64,000 nt of DNA. It comes from an uncultured Bacteroidota bacterium. GTDB lineage: Bacteria > Bacteroidota > Bacteroidia > Chitinophagales > Chitinophagaceae. Where the stretch lies: positions 13,393 to 77,392 of the forward strand of contig CAIJZF010000248.1 in NCBI GenBank assembly GCA_903825095.1, given 5' to 3'. The translations under genes were made by a program, and so were the position numbers. The notes under the pieces were generated by a model. It saw only the letters and a list, made by a program, of their open reading frames with translations, searched no databases and was not told the origin of the DNA. Positions 56,601-63,262 of the stretch are shown piece by piece; within the stretch, counting starts at the first letter, position 1; each line of letters opens with the position of its first letter.

Positions 56601-56681
56601 CCTGAATTTATAGTCCCTGAACTAAACAAATCAGTGGATCAATTTATTTTAGATCTTACGCAGAAAGGGTTGATAACATAA
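50682..56681 (+). CDS. Giant baseplate/tail protein, 1999 residues
   Basis: Largest gene in the window, at the T4 gp7-gp10 position. Residues about 560-600 hold 'LYKRIYHNLPYLLKAKGTLP' and 'LITSYGIPDTVLRITEFGG', the tail-protein-I-type block. A LamG-like beta-sandwich follows (about residues 620-810, 'FRFKIKDLLQISGSSP ... WWSVAVTRNND'). 'FIRLIKFFDNSLFKMIKDFV' (about 985) is another wedge-type block, and the rest is Ser/Thr/Gly-rich beta modules. I infer a fusion of a wedge protein with sugar-binding modules. Confidence 0.82.
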   Translation: MAAEIVQINTQDFTSQTYGGQDTGLISSFEVNTSLSSSSYIEYFVYDNNQNLLSVDYNFNQYTVQNNGQSAGNNGDISEIIIDPEKALIDSGFDQGEYITYFNFFNKQIGSELQQLYITEISSDRTEIRLDSTSLTDVDIVEQTTNFIQLRNDSPYFLDFYLNFGDNQLPIANNIQLDNQDPKNPTILIKLYEALPEGFDVNSTLWIVTLVEDPIAYQVTFEDTPIIILDTVPVKGPNFNLDIKDQVNNSTVSSNYTSLTTTTLTSSFNQLSSLLEEKEIDINIDYTDFNNFIHFSSVQSRLENFYYKMSLLEDYSSSISLINTQITGPTSASSAISGSVAVYESQINNIITNFDGYEYYLYYTSGSYAWPKTTSQPPYALAKTGSNAVLTWFGSATEGNPYYGGMILSASQFDNLNQNNLYYTIPEYLREDPTNEPYQLFIEMVGQFYDNIWIYYKDVTEKYNADNRLENGISKDIVADAIRDFGIKLYQNNFSNEDLYTAFLGLTPGGALFPFPNITGSLPTPSGFEYVDTLISASNDYMPLDDVNKSLYKRIYHNLPYLLKAKGTLPALRTLITSYGIPDTVLRITEFGGKDKSNTNDWDYWQNTFNYSYYNSGSNTLSTEWELNGDWASPNNVPSTLAFRFKIKDLLQISGSSPQTLWKNGAASTIQINYTGSGYSSGSFSGSIIDPYYQYAQLKFYPDGTNFPNLSASIYLPFCDEDWWSVAVTRNNDNFVIYAGNKEYEGGDNNTVLGFYASSSINVSSTAWISLNPSSVFLLPPFNGYLQEVRYYNTVISESVFKDYIMNPHSIEGNTLNSSPDNLAFRASLGGELYTGSISIHPKVTGSWVTTSSFTSNSNFTFSQTPIFAPNEEYFFYDQVAAGIRNAVSDKIRLENSVMPSGDTLSPFRSLAQNVAISQSYTANTNLLEVAFSPQDEINEDIMDQIGYFNIGELIGDPRQRSSSATSYPALNNLRNAYFEKYTKNYDLNDFIRLIKFFDNSLFKMIKDFVPARTSLASGVVIKQTLLERNKYPQPQVNNQSTIAYTTSGSQNNVPFTFQNILVSGTVAPQWNDYQEGTVENFDGGAGGVFNTFNTVTNTSQSWYETISTISGSVIMLHNSQDEFYDGEFSGSTLVVTTQSLSQPYPLENISFDYTPVRYSEGDYGFLNDLSDDPNPPTAQNQFLNSLTVPNQGEILLLTPWFQLGGMTPGGGFIPNQRGPAYVKMHKFDNNGVDNTIPLGQATQILIQYSTIANYYTLNVLTVNEYPTYYLYQVNNLGSTTADNYIKDYNVSASFTSSIFQFASLSETTLFPYQPSPVNTNIFNQFNTSSGIYISPGTPNIRLSITASLTTSGSALSLWTLLSNGVPLLDGNSPGSSVILQPAGSNVTMTLSGSFLALNGDNIQLVGYRDGSGFSQIVKSGSFLITQSIAPSAKENDSIIIEPYITLPNYYNSDYNPLINNTEGDRLSTKFQDVDYSTGIATPTNFGLLISGSAVKAAVQDSNYSSKRVILPRYEGSKTTSQHLNYWTPGDSGTYGKLPSVEDLKTAVAYCDWIGGWPPDRMNASAIHVLYLIKSDGTVVIPNTSQNSLTDIKGNFESGENIFITAKTVSSGQPQQARKIIRGGTRIEPILYNQSGSMPGGTFVNSITLTDNGVTGGVVSDFQAKLRPTSYTLNQLSLTPTFSELCLNQILSTGSQASLSTQTISGTTSYRYQVNSNVVSEGVSLTLDIYLEATYTGGGPNPYYQARIVRWRGGNKTSLIMSPSILINNTYEVLNLSITIPFNDLQLNDEFAIEGVATSANVYVEQTSRFNIYQNPIPNSSIPITSNFWISSSGLATTLIKSQTSGAFGDNLLITSCSSALINYYGNPSVYQEDIAGSGFNPIVTPWSIQYGDEFRFEGREDRLYQVKQATVVNLQIFSSQIPFLVVEMNQPLATSGSVNFNQFEIRRYVDDASQIIMEGFKPADSSGPYIVRPEFIVPELNKSVDQFILDLTQKGLIT

Positions 56682-56690
56682 TATTTATTA
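56681..56690 (+). promoter_or_regulatory. Late-type motif ATATTTATTA
   Basis: Overlaps the stop of the giant gene; 27 bases before the ATG at 56718. Confidence 0.4.
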
Positions 56691-56717
56691 CATATAATAC
56701 GACAATAATTAAACACA

Positions 56718-57389
56718 ATGGGATATTTAAATAACCAAGTCGTTACAGTCGACGCAATTTTAACAAACAAAGGTAGAGAGCTTTTAGCAAAAAATGATGG
56801 TTCATTCCGAATCACTCAATTTGCTTTAGCAGATGATGAAATCGATTATACCCTTTATAATCCAACACATCCATCAGGATCTTCATTTTATGGTGAAGCA
56901 ATCCAAAATATGCCTTTATTGGAAGCATTTCCAATTGAAACACAAATCATGAAATATAAATTAGCTACCCTACCTCGTGGAACAGCTAAACTCCCAGTTC
57001 TTGATTTAGGGTATACTGGAATTACATTACAACAAGGAGCAGCATTAACCATTACTCCACAAACATTAAATTACTTAGGAAATAACCAAACATATGAAAC
57101 TACTGGATATTCAGCTACAATTTCAGATGTTCGCCTATTTAGTACATTTACCGGAGTAGGAATTAATACAACGGCAGCAACCACAGCAAATGCGTCTGCA
57201 ACTTCAACTACAACATTAGGAACAAATGTTTCTACGACAGTAATTGGATCTCAAATTAACTTAAGAGCAACCACAGTAAATACATTATTTGGTACAAACA
57301 CTCAATTATCTGCTACATTAACAGTTGTAGGTTTAGATAGTGGAGCTCGTTTAACTATTCCTGTTACAATTAATAAAACAAACGTTTAA
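56718..57389 (+). CDS. Tail/baseplate structural protein, 223 residues
   Basis: 'VVTVDAILTNKGRELLAKND' and 'FRITQFALADDEIDYTLYNP' match a structural protein family common in T4-like phages of aquatic hosts. The second half is a Thr/Ala-rich beta domain. Not assignable to a T4 gene. Confidence 0.8.
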   Translation: MGYLNNQVVTVDAILTNKGRELLAKNDGSFRITQFALADDEIDYTLYNPTHPSGSSFYGEAIQNMPLLEAFPIETQIMKYKLATLPRGTAKLPVLDLGYTGITLQQGAALTITPQTLNYLGNNQTYETTGYSATISDVRLFSTFTGVGINTTAATTANASATSTTTLGTNVSTTVIGSQINLRATTVNTLFGTNTQLSATLTVVGLDSGARLTIPVTINKTNV

Positions 57390-57399
57390 AATATAAACA

Positions 57400-58413
57400 A
57401 TGGCATTTAAAAGATTCGATCCTGAAGATTTCGTAGTAAGTAGTGATTCAATTACTTCAACACTTTGGTCAACTGGAGCCCCAACATTAACAACATTTTT
57501 TACATCTTCTGTTCAAGCTGCTGGATCATCTGGAAATTATTATTTAAGTATTTACCAAACTGCTTCAAATTTATCTACAGCAACGGTCCAATTTGATATT
57601 GCATATGCTGATTCTGTAGGAAGTGGAAGTACATTATATAATCCAATCGTTCCAAGTAACTCATATACTAAAACAATCTATGGTCAATACCGTTCATTAA
57701 TTTTAGAAGATGAAACAGCTCAATTTATTTTTGGAACAGGAACTAATATTGCAACTGGATCTAATTTCTGGGTACTATCAATTGAAAGAGCAAATTATAA
57801 ACAATCATTATTCCCTGGATCATTGAATTTAAAACTTTCAGGTTCCGGAGGTATTATTAACTTAACAGATAATTCATTAGATAATCCTGTAAGTGTATTT
57901 TTAGGTTCTACTCGAGTTTATCAATTAATTTCAGGATCAAATGGTACAGCTGGTTCCCTCCCAGGTAGCGGATATGTTTCAAATTCAGGTTCATATGGTT
58001 TAGTATTTCCTGATTTAGGAACGATCATCTTAAACCCATCTGCTATTTCACAATCAATTAGAGTTGCACCAAGTCGTTCAAATAATTCCGATGGTCAAAA
58101 CAACCAAAAATTATTTACATCAATCAATTTAGGAGCTTCATTTGCTTTAAATTCTGAAGAAACAATTACTTCAGATTATGTATTTGTTAGAGCTCGCAAT
58201 AGTGAATTTAACTACTCAGAAAACCCATCATTTATTTCAGGTTCAACAGGAGAGGTAATTTACGACAACTTTATCAATTCACCACAAGTATATATTACAA
58301 CTGTAGGAATGTACAATGATAGTAATAACTTGTTAGCGGTTGCTAAAATGTCAAGACCATTATTAAAAGATTTTACAAAAGAAGCTCTAGTTCGAGTAAA
58401 ACTTGATTTCTAA
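57400..58413 (+). CDS. Tail fibre-type protein, paralog 1, 337 residues
   Basis: Ser/Asn/Gly-rich. The C-terminal 75 residues ('NEFNYSENPSF'-type block, 'VGMYNDSNNLLAVAKMSRPL', 'LVRVKLDF') are shared with the next gene. Probably a virion component at the tail or fibre. Confidence 0.75.
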   Translation: MAFKRFDPEDFVVSSDSITSTLWSTGAPTLTTFFTSSVQAAGSSGNYYLSIYQTASNLSTATVQFDIAYADSVGSGSTLYNPIVPSNSYTKTIYGQYRSLILEDETAQFIFGTGTNIATGSNFWVLSIERANYKQSLFPGSLNLKLSGSGGIINLTDNSLDNPVSVFLGSTRVYQLISGSNGTAGSLPGSGYVSNSGSYGLVFPDLGTIILNPSAISQSIRVAPSRSNNSDGQNNQKLFTSINLGASFALNSEETITSDYVFVRARNSEFNYSENPSFISGSTGEVIYDNFINSPQVYITTVGMYNDSNNLLAVAKMSRPLLKDFTKEALVRVKLDF

Positions 58414-58419
58414 GAATGA

Positions 58420-59373
58420 ATGAGTGTATTCAAGTCGTTTATAACTTCTGACGTTATCGTCTCCCCCTTTGAGGTAAACAAATCGTTTACTTTTCAAGGT
58501 AATGAACTTACTGGCTCGAATGTAGAAATTGATAGATATATTGGATGTAATGTTACCTCATCTTTATGGGTATCGGGTTCATATCCCACAGGACAAATAA
58601 ATACTCAAGATCAAATTTTAATTTATCGTTCAATTAGAGAACTTTATTATTCAAATTTCATTTTAGGAGAAGATGGATCCCCAGCAGCAACAGCTTCATT
58701 TAATACAGATGGTACAATAACAGGAGCTGCTTATACCCCAAATTATTATAATTATCTTTCCTCCACTTTACTAGCAAATAGATATATTCCTACTGGATCC
58801 AATGAAACCATTGGTGTAATTTCTATCCCTTCTAATTTATGGGGTGAATATCTCCAACCAGGATCAGTCACTATATCAAATGGAAGTATTACTCTTCAAG
58901 ATGATGGTAATGGGAATATGTTATATAATTCCCAAAAATATGGTGATGTAATATATGAACATGGAGTTATTATCATTACTAGTGATGGTATAACAGGTCA
59001 AAGTGGATATGGTGGTACATCTTATGGATCAGGAATATATGGTTTTGGTACCGTTAATTTAGTAAATAGTTTTGTAACGGGATCTAATATAACATGTTCA
59101 TTTTCTTCATCATATACAATATATGAAACACAATACAAATGTACAACACGAGAAAATGAATTTAATTTCACACAAAATCCAACTGCAGTTTCAAGTAGTT
59201 TAAATAGTGGGGTATTGTATGATTTTGCAACAGGTTCATTTTTCTCCCCATATGTGACTATGGTAGGTTTATATGATAATTCATATAATTTATTAGCTAT
59301 AGCTAAACTTGCTCAACCATTACCAACTTCCGCAGTTACTGATACTAGTATATTAGTTAATTTAGATTTATAA
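58420..59373 (+). CDS. Tail fibre-type protein, paralog 2, 317 residues
   Basis: C-terminus 'NEFNFTQNPTA', 'MVGLYDNSYNLLAIAKLAQP' and 'ILVNLDL' aligns with the preceding gene; N-terminal halves differ except short blocks. The two genes are 6 bases apart, so a tandem duplication with diverged heads. Confidence 0.75.
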   Translation: MSVFKSFITSDVIVSPFEVNKSFTFQGNELTGSNVEIDRYIGCNVTSSLWVSGSYPTGQINTQDQILIYRSIRELYYSNFILGEDGSPAATASFNTDGTITGAAYTPNYYNYLSSTLLANRYIPTGSNETIGVISIPSNLWGEYLQPGSVTISNGSITLQDDGNGNMLYNSQKYGDVIYEHGVIIITSDGITGQSGYGGTSYGSGIYGFGTVNLVNSFVTGSNITCSFSSSYTIYETQYKCTTRENEFNFTQNPTAVSSSLNSGVLYDFATGSFFSPYVTMVGLYDNSYNLLAIAKLAQPLPTSAVTDTSILVNLDL

Positions 59374-59374
59374 T

Positions 59375-59384
59375 ATATTTATAA
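59375..59384 (+). promoter_or_regulatory. Late-type motif ATATTTATAA
   Basis: Between the two fibre genes, 2 bases before the ATG at 59387, so a promoter here would give an almost leaderless mRNA. Confidence 0.45.
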
Positions 59385-59386
59385 TC

Positions 59387-61066
59387 ATGGCAAAAACATT
59401 AAAAAAAATATTCGATCCTGGTATTGATGAAGTAGTTCAAAATTACACTATTGAATCATGGCATGTTTCCCAATCTATAGATGCTTTTACAGGAGCAGAA
59501 GCATATGATCTTACCCTTTCAGGTTCATTAGTTGTAACTGGATCTGTTGCAATAAACGGATTAACTGCAACTACCCAAACAGGTGTAGTAACTATTGATA
59601 CTTCTACAGGACAATTATATTATACTGCATCATCCGCATTTGCTGTAAATAACTTTTACACAAGTAGCATTTCACAAAGTATTACAAGTAGTGTAGTAAA
59701 TAATAATGTTAACAACAGTACAATTAATCAAACTATTATTAGTAGTAGTGTAAATACCCCAGCGGCATCAAATCAATTTATCCAATATAACAGTGGAAGT
59801 ACATTCGGAGCAACTTCCTCATTCCAATTTGTTTATCCATCTAGCAGCCTCCAACAAGGACTCAATACGATAGCCTCAGGATTATATTCTCATGCACAAG
59901 GAAAAAGTACAAGATCCACAGGTATATCATCACATGCCGAAGGAGAATCAACTTTTTCTCAAGGAGATGTATCCCATGCTGAAGGATATCTTACTACAGC
60001 TAGTGCATACGCATCTCATGCTGAAGGAAATTCAACTAAATCAACAGGAGTATATTCCCACACCGAAGGAAATTTAACTTTAGCAAGTGCTACAGCATCT
60101 CATGCTGAAGGTAGTGTTACTACAGCCAGTGGTAATTTTTCACATGCCGAAGGATCTAGTACTATGGCATCAGGGATTTCTTCCCATGCAGAAGGTTACC
60201 AAACAAACTCATCGGGAAGTTATTCACATGCTGAAGGTTCTCAAACATTAGCGAGAGGTTCATTTTCACATGCTGAAGGATTTTCTGTTACCTCCTCAGG
60301 TAATTATTCACATGCTGAAGGAGCTCAAACAAACTCATCAGGAAGTTATTCACATGCCGAAGGAACTTCAACTTCCGCAAAAGGACAATCATCTCATGCC
60401 GAAGGACAAGGAACAAATGCAATTGGGATTTCTTCCCATGCAGAAGGTTACCAAACAAACTCATCGGGAAGTTATTCACATGCTGAAGGAGCTTCAACAA
60501 ATGCTACTGGACAATATTCACATGCTGAAGGAGCTTCAACAAATGCTACTGGACAATATTCACATGCTGAAGGTTTTGCTTCAAATTCCTCAGGCTCATA
60601 TTCTCATGCCGAAGGATCAGCAACAAATACAACTGGATTTGCTTCCCATGCAGAAGGTTATGCTACTTTATCATCAGGATCATGGTCACATGCTGAAGGC
60701 ACATCTACCCAAGCAATAGGCCAGTATTCTCATGTCGAAGGTTCATCTTCTATATCATATGGAACTGGTTCACATGCTGAGGGTCTCCACACTATATCTT
60801 CAGGATCATTCCAACACGTACAAGGACAATATAATACTAAAGGAGATTCAACCTCTTTAATGATTGTAGGAAACGGTACATCAGATGGAGCTCGTAAAGA
60901 CGCATTTAAAATAAGAATGTCTGGTTCTATTATTTTACCTACCACACAATCAACTGCTCCAACTTGGACAGGAACTGACGGAGAAATTATTCCTGCAACA
61001 GTATCCGGTATATATTTACTTTACATATGGATGAACGGTGCTTGGAGATCAGGCTCATTTGTTTAA
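59387..61066 (+). CDS. Tail fibre with YadA-head-like SHAEG repeats
   Basis: 559 residues. Residues about 168-480 consist of 22-23 tandem 14-residue units of the form SHAEG-x-x-T-x-x-x-G-x-x, matching YadA-head (trimeric adhesin) repeats that fold as left-handed parallel beta-rolls. N-terminal part carries a short attachment domain ('IDEVVQNYTIESWHVSQS') and a coiled-coil-like Ser/Asn stretch; the C-terminal cap is 'LMIVGNGTSDGARKDAFKIR', a chaperone-type end common in fibres. Likely the long receptor-binding fibre. Confidence 0.88.
   Translation: MAKTLKKIFDPGIDEVVQNYTIESWHVSQSIDAFTGAEAYDLTLSGSLVVTGSVAINGLTATTQTGVVTIDTSTGQLYYTASSAFAVNNFYTSSISQSITSSVVNNNVNNSTINQTIISSSVNTPAASNQFIQYNSGSTFGATSSFQFVYPSSSLQQGLNTIASGLYSHAQGKSTRSTGISSHAEGESTFSQGDVSHAEGYLTTASAYASHAEGNSTKSTGVYSHTEGNLTLASATASHAEGSVTTASGNFSHAEGSSTMASGISSHAEGYQTNSSGSYSHAEGSQTLARGSFSHAEGFSVTSSGNYSHAEGAQTNSSGSYSHAEGTSTSAKGQSSHAEGQGTNAIGISSHAEGYQTNSSGSYSHAEGASTNATGQYSHAEGASTNATGQYSHAEGFASNSSGSYSHAEGSATNTTGFASHAEGYATLSSGSWSHAEGTSTQAIGQYSHVEGSSSISYGTGSHAEGLHTISSGSFQHVQGQYNTKGDSTSLMIVGNGTSDGARKDAFKIRMSGSIILPTTQSTAPTWTGTDGEIIPATVSGIYLLYIWMNGAWRSGSFV
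59888..60828 (+). repeat. 42-base tandem repeats encoding SHAEG units
   Basis: About 22 imperfect direct repeats of 42 bases. Two neighbouring units (60476-60517 and 60518-60559) are identical in DNA, and a longer block around 60180-60240 recurs at 60430-60490. Such identity points to recent unequal recombination that changes fibre length. Confidence 0.85.
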
Positions 61067-61077
61067 AAAATTATTTT

Positions 61078-61533
61078 ATGAAAAATTGGTTATATGAAAA
61101 CAAGGAAATCCAAGAAATAACAGATTTTCCTGAAAATACATTTGGTTTTATTTATATTACAACCCACATTCCAACTGGAAAGAAATATTTAGGTAAAAAA
61201 TCTTTACACCACAATGTAAAGAAAAAACTAGGTAAAAAAGAATTGGCTGAACAACCTATAACTAGAGGTCGAACAGCTACTACAAAACAAATCATCAAAG
61301 AATCTGACTGGAAAACCTATTATGGTTCCGAAGAATTCATAAAACAACAAATCAAATTAGGTAAAAAAGAAGAATTTACTAGAGAAATAATTCAACTAGT
61401 AAACAATAAAAAACTACTTACATATTTTGAATGCAAATACCTATTTAATTCAGGTGTATTAGAATCTGATATTTGGTTAAATTCAAATATTTTAGGTAAA
61501 TTTTTCCGAAAAGACTTTGTTTCCCAAGACTAG
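61078..61533 (+). CDS. Putative nuclease, GIY-YIG-like, 151 residues
   Basis: Start after the upstream stop by 11 bases; a longer frame from 61027 is inside the fibre gene. 'FGFIYITTHIPTGKKYLGKK' is a GIY-YIG-style start (F-I-Y-I-T then Y-L-G), and 'WKTYYGSEEFIKQQI' and 'YFECKYLFNSGVLES' follow as in phage SegB-like putative nucleases. Activity unproven. Confidence 0.72.
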   Translation: MKNWLYENKEIQEITDFPENTFGFIYITTHIPTGKKYLGKKSLHHNVKKKLGKKELAEQPITRGRTATTKQIIKESDWKTYYGSEEFIKQQIKLGKKEEFTREIIQLVNNKKLLTYFECKYLFNSGVLESDIWLNSNILGKFFRKDFVSQD

Positions 61534-61551
61534 GTTCATATCTTGTCATTC

Positions 61552-62481
61552 ATGGTAAATGAACTATTAGTTAATCTAGTTAACGGTGTCTTAGGTACCG
61601 GAAAACGTACCGCAAGAGGAAATCAATCCTATACTTGTCCATTCTGCCATCACCATAAACCTAAACTTGAAGTAAACTTCACTGAAAATGCCGAAGGAAT
61701 CAATCAATGGGCTTGTTGGGCTTGTGGGAAAAAAGGTAAAACCATAAGAAGTTTATTTAAGCAAGTACAAGTTGATGCTAGCTACTTTCAAGAATTAAGT
61801 AAGTTAGTCAAAAACGTTTCCAAAGACGATATAGGTGAAGTAAAACAATCCGTACTTGAACTTCCAAAGGAATATAAATCCTTTATCAACAATAAAGATA
61901 TCATAGCAAGACATGCTTTTGCTTACCTTAAAAAGAGAAACATCACCAAACAAGATATCCTCAAATACAATATAGGTTATTGCAATTCAGGCCAATATGC
62001 TAAAATGATTATTATACCCTCGTATGATAACACCGGTAAATTAAATTATTTCACCGCGAGATCATTCGAGAAAGATCCATTCACCAAGTACCGCAACCCC
62101 GAAACGTCTCGCGATATTATACCGTTTGAGTTGTTTATTAACTGGGATTTACCTATCATATTATGTGAGGGACCATTTGATGCTATTGCTATAAAACGAA
62201 ATGCTGTTCCATTATTTGGTAAAAATATTCAATCTAGTTTGATGAAAAGATTAGTTGAATCCAAAGTACAAAAAATATATATTGCCCTAGATAATGATGC
62301 TGTTAAACAAGCCCTTGGCTTCTGCGAACAGCTTTTAGACATTGGAAAGGAAGTCTACTTGGTAGAACTAGAAGGTAAAGATCCTAGTGATATGGGATTT
62401 GAAAACTTCACAAAATTAGTACAAACCGTTTCCCCATTAACACAATATAAACTGATGGAGAAAAAATTATCTATAATATGA
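61552..62481 (+). CDS. DNA primase, gp61-like
   Basis: 309 residues from the ATG at 61552 (a TTG at 61543 is possible). N-terminal zinc finger Cys29-x2-Cys32 ... Cys55-x2-Cys58 (CPFC and CWAC), TOPRIM acidic residues in 'ILCEGPFDAIAI' and 'IYIALDNDAV', and 'EGKDPSDMGFE' at the C-terminus. It primes lagging-strand synthesis with a helicase not in this window. ATGA overlap with the next gene. Confidence 0.88.
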   Translation: MVNELLVNLVNGVLGTGKRTARGNQSYTCPFCHHHKPKLEVNFTENAEGINQWACWACGKKGKTIRSLFKQVQVDASYFQELSKLVKNVSKDDIGEVKQSVLELPKEYKSFINNKDIIARHAFAYLKKRNITKQDILKYNIGYCNSGQYAKMIIIPSYDNTGKLNYFTARSFEKDPFTKYRNPETSRDIIPFELFINWDLPIILCEGPFDAIAIKRNAVPLFGKNIQSSLMKRLVESKVQKIYIALDNDAVKQALGFCEQLLDIGKEVYLVELEGKDPSDMGFENFTKLVQTVSPLTQYKLMEKKLSII

Positions 62482-63251
62482 AAAAACGTAATATTAAACA
62501 CGTTAATAACCGTATCCTTGAAATTTCCGAAGATGCAAAACAAATTACTCTTCCGGACTCTAGATACTATAGACGTAATGGTGAATATTACCCATCAATC
62601 ACCCACGTTTTAAGTTGTTACCCTAAAGGGAAACACTTTGAAGAATGGTTAAAAAACATGGGACGCTCAGCTGACTATATTGTTAGAAAAGCTGGTGAAG
62701 ATGGAACCAAAGTACATGAAATGATTGAAGAGTATTTAGAAGGTAAAGAAATGAACTTTTTGAACCCATCTGGTTACCCACAATATGACCCAAATATTTG
62801 GCAAATGTTTTTACGTTTTGTTGATTTTTGGGAAACCCATCAACCTGAACTAATCGACCAAGAAATCCACTTATTTTCAGATACACTTAGAGTAGCAGGT
62901 ACAACTGACTTAGTTTGTAAAATTGGAAACGAACTTTGGATTATTGACCATAAAACCTCTAACCATATTCAAACAACATATGAATTGCAAGCAGCAGTTT
63001 ATGCTCATTGTTATGCAGAATGTTTTGGTGTAGTACCTGATAAAACTGGTATCTTGTGGTTAAAATCAAACAAACGTAAAGCATCTAAAGATAAAATGCA
63101 AGGTAAAGGATGGGAAATGATTTTACCATCTCGTACACAAGAAGAAAATATCGAAATCTTTAAAACAGTAAAACGTTTATTTGATTTGGAGAACCCGAAT
63201 GAAGCACCTGTATTTACTGAGTTTAAAACGAGCGTTAAGAAAGAGGCGTAA
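62478..63251 (+). CDS. RecB/Cas4-like PD-(D/E)XK nuclease
   Basis: 257 residues. Catalytic pattern visible: Asp144 in 'VAGTTDLVCKI' and Asp157-His-Lys159 in 'LWIIDHKTS', followed by the motif 'YELQAAVYAHCYAE' (QxxxY block of RecB-family nucleases). No Cys cluster as in Cas4. Probably a phage exonuclease for recombination or host DNA breakdown. Coupled to the primase gene by ATGA. Confidence 0.88.
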   Translation: MKKRNIKHVNNRILEISEDAKQITLPDSRYYRRNGEYYPSITHVLSCYPKGKHFEEWLKNMGRSADYIVRKAGEDGTKVHEMIEEYLEGKEMNFLNPSGYPQYDPNIWQMFLRFVDFWETHQPELIDQEIHLFSDTLRVAGTTDLVCKIGNELWIIDHKTSNHIQTTYELQAAVYAHCYAECFGVVPDKTGILWLKSNKRKASKDKMQGKGWEMILPSRTQEENIEIFKTVKRLFDLENPNEAPVFTEFKTSVKKEA

Positions 63252-63262
63252 TATGTATAATT

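Noticed and set aside
60270..60719. A 149-codon frame (+) rich in Leu/Gln/Met
   Set aside because: It is the shifted frame of the SHAEG repeats; open only because the repeat lacks stops in that frame.
59888..60828. Regular direct repeats that could suggest a CRISPR array
   Set aside because: The repeats are 42 bases, contiguous without unique spacers, keep one reading frame and encode YadA-head-type units.
61027..61077. Upstream extension of the nuclease-like gene
   Set aside because: The extension lies in the coding end of the fibre gene; the ATG at 61078 has the A/T-rich start context seen elsewhere.
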